From assembly GCF_963583255.1 (NCBI RefSeq), contig NC_084808.1:13787201-13851200 (forward strand): DNA of 64,000 nt, given 5' to 3'. This DNA is from Pyrus communis. Taxonomy: Eukaryota > Streptophyta > Magnoliopsida > Rosales > Rosaceae. Numbering within the stretch: position 1 is the stretch's first letter; every line of letters starts with the position of its first letter. The position numbers and the translations under genes are program-made. Positions 61,595 to 64,000 of this stretch are shown here, piece after piece. The notes under the pieces were generated by a model, which was not told where the DNA came from, made no database searches, and worked only from the letters and a program-made list of their open reading frames with translations.

Positions 61595-62283
61595 GTTTCA
61601 CCAGCTTAGGGAGAGTCACCATAATCGCCATTCAACTGCATATATCTCTCTCTCTTTCTCCCTTGGTCACGGCGCCAGGAGGATACGAACACCTCCGGCG
61701 AGTTTTGTGATTTTTCCGGTTGGGTAAGCATCGTTTCTTCCTTTTTAGTCAAGTTAGATGTTGGTTAAATGTGGTTACTGAGTTGGGTTCATGAATTTTC
61801 AAGGTTTTGGAGAGTTTTTGGCACAGGTGAAGGCTCACCTAAATTTTTCTGGCGAGTGTGTGTTTTCCGAGGGAATTTCCGGCCACCACAGGCCGTTTCA
61901 CGGCGAACCCAAGGTATAAAACTACTCCTCTCATCTAGTGCTTCATTTTGGTACCTAGATCGGGGTCTAGGTTGTAGGTTTGGCGTCGGCCGGAGCTATG
62001 AAAGCTCCGGTGTTCTTCTCCGGGCACCCAGGTCTTCGGGCCATCTCCCACACCCACGGGCCTTAGGCCTGATTTGGGTCTTTGGCCCAATACCCTAACC
62101 CTTTCTTTTTTTATTTTTAGTTTATTTCTTTTAAAAACCCAAAAGGCCTTAGGGCCTGTTAGCCCAAAACCCATCACCCTTTCTGTTGTGGGCCTTTGGG
62201 CCGTATGGGTTCAAGCCCAACCTAACCCACCTAAAAACCTAAACCCAATTACCCAAAGCCCAAAACCCTAACCCAAAACCCAG

Positions 62284-62356
62284 TGACCCGTTGACCCATG
62301 GACCCGTTGACCCGTTGACTCTGACATGTTGACTTTGACCCGTTGACCGTTGACTT
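62284..62356 (+). promoter_or_regulatory. Cluster of seven W-box cores (TTGACY)
   Basis: Six GTTGAC words and one TTTGAC, each followed by C or T, lie within 73 bp on one strand (pattern CCCGTTGAC repeated). TTGACY is the core bound by WRKY factors. It could equally be a simple degenerate repeat; binding is inference. Confidence 0.55.
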
Positions 62357-62906
62357 TTTGGGTTTTCGTGCGGGACCCTCCTAGGCTAGTTTCGACGTTC
62401 TAAACCCATTTCCGATGGCCGTTTTCTCAAATTCAATCGTTTGAGTAGAGTTTGACTGAAAGTACTCAATTATGTGTTTAGGTGCGATTTTTAGCGGTGA
62501 TTCCGTTATTCCTATTTGGTACGGCTTGCACCTTCGGTGTACAGTGAGTGGACCCCTTCTAAAAATGCATGTTTTGATAGTAGAAATGCATACATGAAAA
62601 GCATGATTTGATGATTATGTTTTATGAAACGTTTTACGAGATAACATGCTTACTGAGGCTAGTTTGAATTATTACTATTTTTCCTATAACCCATGTTCTT
62701 ATAGAATATCTGATGGATGACGATATGATATTTAGAACATGTTTAGAACACTTCTTTATAGTATAGATGATGGATGACTTTATACTATGAAGTTGATTTT
62801 CAATATATGTATGTTCACTGGTTTTGTACTTACCTAGTGGTCCTTTCCGCTACGGGACGTAGGGATAGATTTGGTCCGTCCCGGGCAACGGTTTGGTGTT
62901 GGCATA

Positions 62907-63030
62907 GGGCCTGGAGTGTGTTTTCCTCTGACTGTCTGCTCAGAGACGGGGAGCCGGCAAGGGGCCTGAAGTGCATTTTCCTCTGACTGTCTGCTTAGAG
63001 ACAGGGAGCCGGCATGGGGCCTGAAGTGTT
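62907..63030. repeat. 55-bp tandem repeat inside hAT-3
   Basis: GGGCCTGRAGTGYRTTTTCC with CTCTGACTGTCTGCT and GAGACRGGGAGCCGGCA starts at 62907, 62962 and 63017 (two full units and the start of a third). Confidence 0.85.
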
Positions 63031-63725
63031 ATATCGGACATTCACTAGTGATTACTATTTTATGCGATTTATGATTTGAGACATTGCACGACATGCTAGA
63101 TTTCGGAAAACCTATGTTTCTCATTATACTTGTGTTTTTATAAAACCTGGGGGTTAGTACGTTGATAACTGTTTTACTATTACTGTATATATAAACTTGG
63201 TCCACTCACCTTTGTTTTGCGCCCCCTTCAGGACCTAGGAACGAGGATTACGACTTGAGCTACAAGGCGTTCCCCTACCAGTGATTTGTGTCGTATTCGC
63301 TTCGCTTCACCATATATTGTAATAGCACTTCTTGACCTTAGTTCTGCTTGTACTCTGTATTAGATTTATGCTCTGGACATGCTGTGTGTTTACCTAATTT
63401 CAATATTTAGAAGTTGAACTTTTATTTGTGTTTTTAGCCTTTATTGCTTACTTTAGTGTATTTTCTTAGTTTTTGTTTAAATTAAATGGCTTTCGTCACC
63501 CTTTGGGTGTCGGCCAGCACGTGACCATCTCGATGTCCCTAGGACCTCGGGGTCGGGGCGTGTCATTAGGTCTGGTTCTTATTTCAATTTTTGCAGGATC
63601 CGCCCCGCCTCACCCCGTTGTATTTTCAAGCAGGTCTAGTCCGGTCCCTCCAATTTTGGGCCCAGCCCAGTCTGTGCCCACCCCTAGTTTAAACAACTCC
63701 ATCTCACAAATCCCGTTTCTTCATT

Positions 63726-63735
63726 CTATATAAAA
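63726..63735 (+). promoter_or_regulatory. TATA box of the dirigent gene
   Basis: CTATATAAAAG about 110 bp before the ATG. A transcription start near 63757-63765 would give an ~80-nt AC-rich leader. The hAT-3 target duplication ends at 63694, only about 30 bp upstream. Confidence 0.75.
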
Positions 63736-63844
63736 GTAGAAGCCATTTCCCAAACTCAACAATCACAAAAGCACTTTCCCTTCTCCTTCAAAATCCTCAA
63801 AACCCCTTCAAACTACAATAAAAAAAACACTTCGACTCTTCAAC

Positions 63845-64000
63845 ATGTTTAACCACTCTTTTTTTTCCATTTTGGTCACATTGCTAATTGCCTCAGTGGT
63901 CAAGGCAGCGGTTGACCTAGTCCAAGCCGGTGGCCATGAGCCAATCCTTGAGATGTACATGCATGACATCTTGGGAGGCAGTAGCCCCACAGCTAGGCCC
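63845..64000 (+). CDS. Dirigent-like protein, N-terminal part (cut by window edge)
   Basis: The first 52 codons are visible. Residues 1-21 (MFNHSFFSILVTLLIASVVKA) form a signal peptide. Then comes EPILEMYMHDILGGSSPTARP, the start of the dirigent domain: the [LM]-x-[FM]-Y-[ML]-H-D strand followed by GGS-x-PTARP. Dirigent proteins are secreted beta-barrel proteins that steer coupling of phenoxy radicals in lignan and related phenolic synthesis in the cell wall, often with defence. The EPILEMYMHDILGGS form reminds me of the subfamily with an extended N-terminal region rather than the classic lignan-forming members, but the domain is not complete enough to assign it. No intron appears up to the edge. 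The leader is AC-rich with a clear TATA box. Confidence 0.88.
   Translation, partial: MFNHSFFSILVTLLIASVVKAAVDLVQAGGHEPILEMYMHDILGGSSPTARP

Larger units (their letters stand above)
60258..63686. mobile_element. Large hAT transposon with 8-bp target duplication, composite inside (hAT-3)
   Basis: Flanked by GTTTAAAC on both sides (60250-60257 and 63687-63694). Its ends are perfect inverted repeats: TAGGGGTGGGCA (60258-60269) and TGCCCACCCCTA (63675-63686). It has no transposase. The inside looks composite. A hAT-like end word TACCCACCCCTG occurs at 61259-61270. TGACGCCCCGAGG near 61211 faces CCTCGGGGTCGGGGCGTGTCA near 63566, so another element may be nested between them. It also holds (TC)n and (AC)n runs (61517-61594), a W-box cluster and a 55-bp repeat. 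The limits of the inner element could not be fixed. Confidence 0.85.

Noticed and set aside
61367..62177. Several frames of 70-109 residues
   Set aside because: They are low-complexity translations of (TC)n, (AC)n and GC-rich transposon DNA.

Overview
The window reads as nuclear DNA of a flowering plant. It has intron-rich genes with GT-AG splicing, plant-only families (S-protein homologue, dirigent, plant-type SEC24 and CPN60) and many plant transposon types. A woody eudicot, possibly of the rose family (apple or pear group), is my guess from repeat style; nothing in the sequence proves it.

Five genes are complete. An intronless S-protein homologue lies on the minus strand near 6.7-7.1 kb. 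A mitochondrial chaperonin CPN60 (18 coding exons, 578 aa) runs on the plus strand at 13.2-18.0 kb. An ING1-type PHD-finger protein (7 exons, 237 aa) is on the minus strand at 23.5-25.6 kb. A SEC24C/CEF-type COPII coat protein (24 exons, 1068 aa, one GC-AG intron) is on the minus strand at 27.4-40.7 kb. A SERINC/TMS1 membrane protein (12 exons, 416 aa) is on the plus strand at 51.4-55.1 kb. The right edge cuts a dirigent gene after its first 52 codons. Two exons of an HSP70-17 (HYOU1-like) gene or fragment lie near the left edge. Exon joins were checked by hand for frame and splice sites, and by remembered resemblance to the families.

The rest is mostly mobile DNA. From left to right: a tandem array of ~345-bp units (2.4-3.6 kb); a non-autonomous CACTA element with about 16 copies of a GCGCGACG-type motif (4.36-5.11 kb); a truncated Ty1/copia element ending in an A-run, flanked by tRNA-like SINEs (8.3-11.8 kb); a patchwork of pieces copied from ING1 and from the SERINC upstream region (18.4-21.2 kb) with a hAT insertion; a ~0.6-kb inverted repeat with a 22-nt loop, whose left arm is split by another hAT element (21.2-23.1 kb); a 5'-end fragment of a PIF/Harbinger element (26.1-26.6 kb); a LINE tail inside SEC24 intron 4; a decayed Ty3/gypsy element (41.2-44.2 kb); a TRIM-like miniature LTR element (47.8-48.5 kb); a dead 4.3-kb PIF/Harbinger element with both its genes (55.9-60.2 kb); and a 3.4-kb hAT element (60.3-63.7 kb) sitting about 40 bp upstream of the dirigent TATA box.

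The genes are unrelated housekeeping or defence genes and form no pathway. I found no new biochemical system. The most interesting features are structural: the inverted repeat that could give a hairpin RNA, the gene-fragment patchwork with an empty-site paralogue 30 kb away, and the hAT carrying a W-box cluster next to a defence-type promoter.
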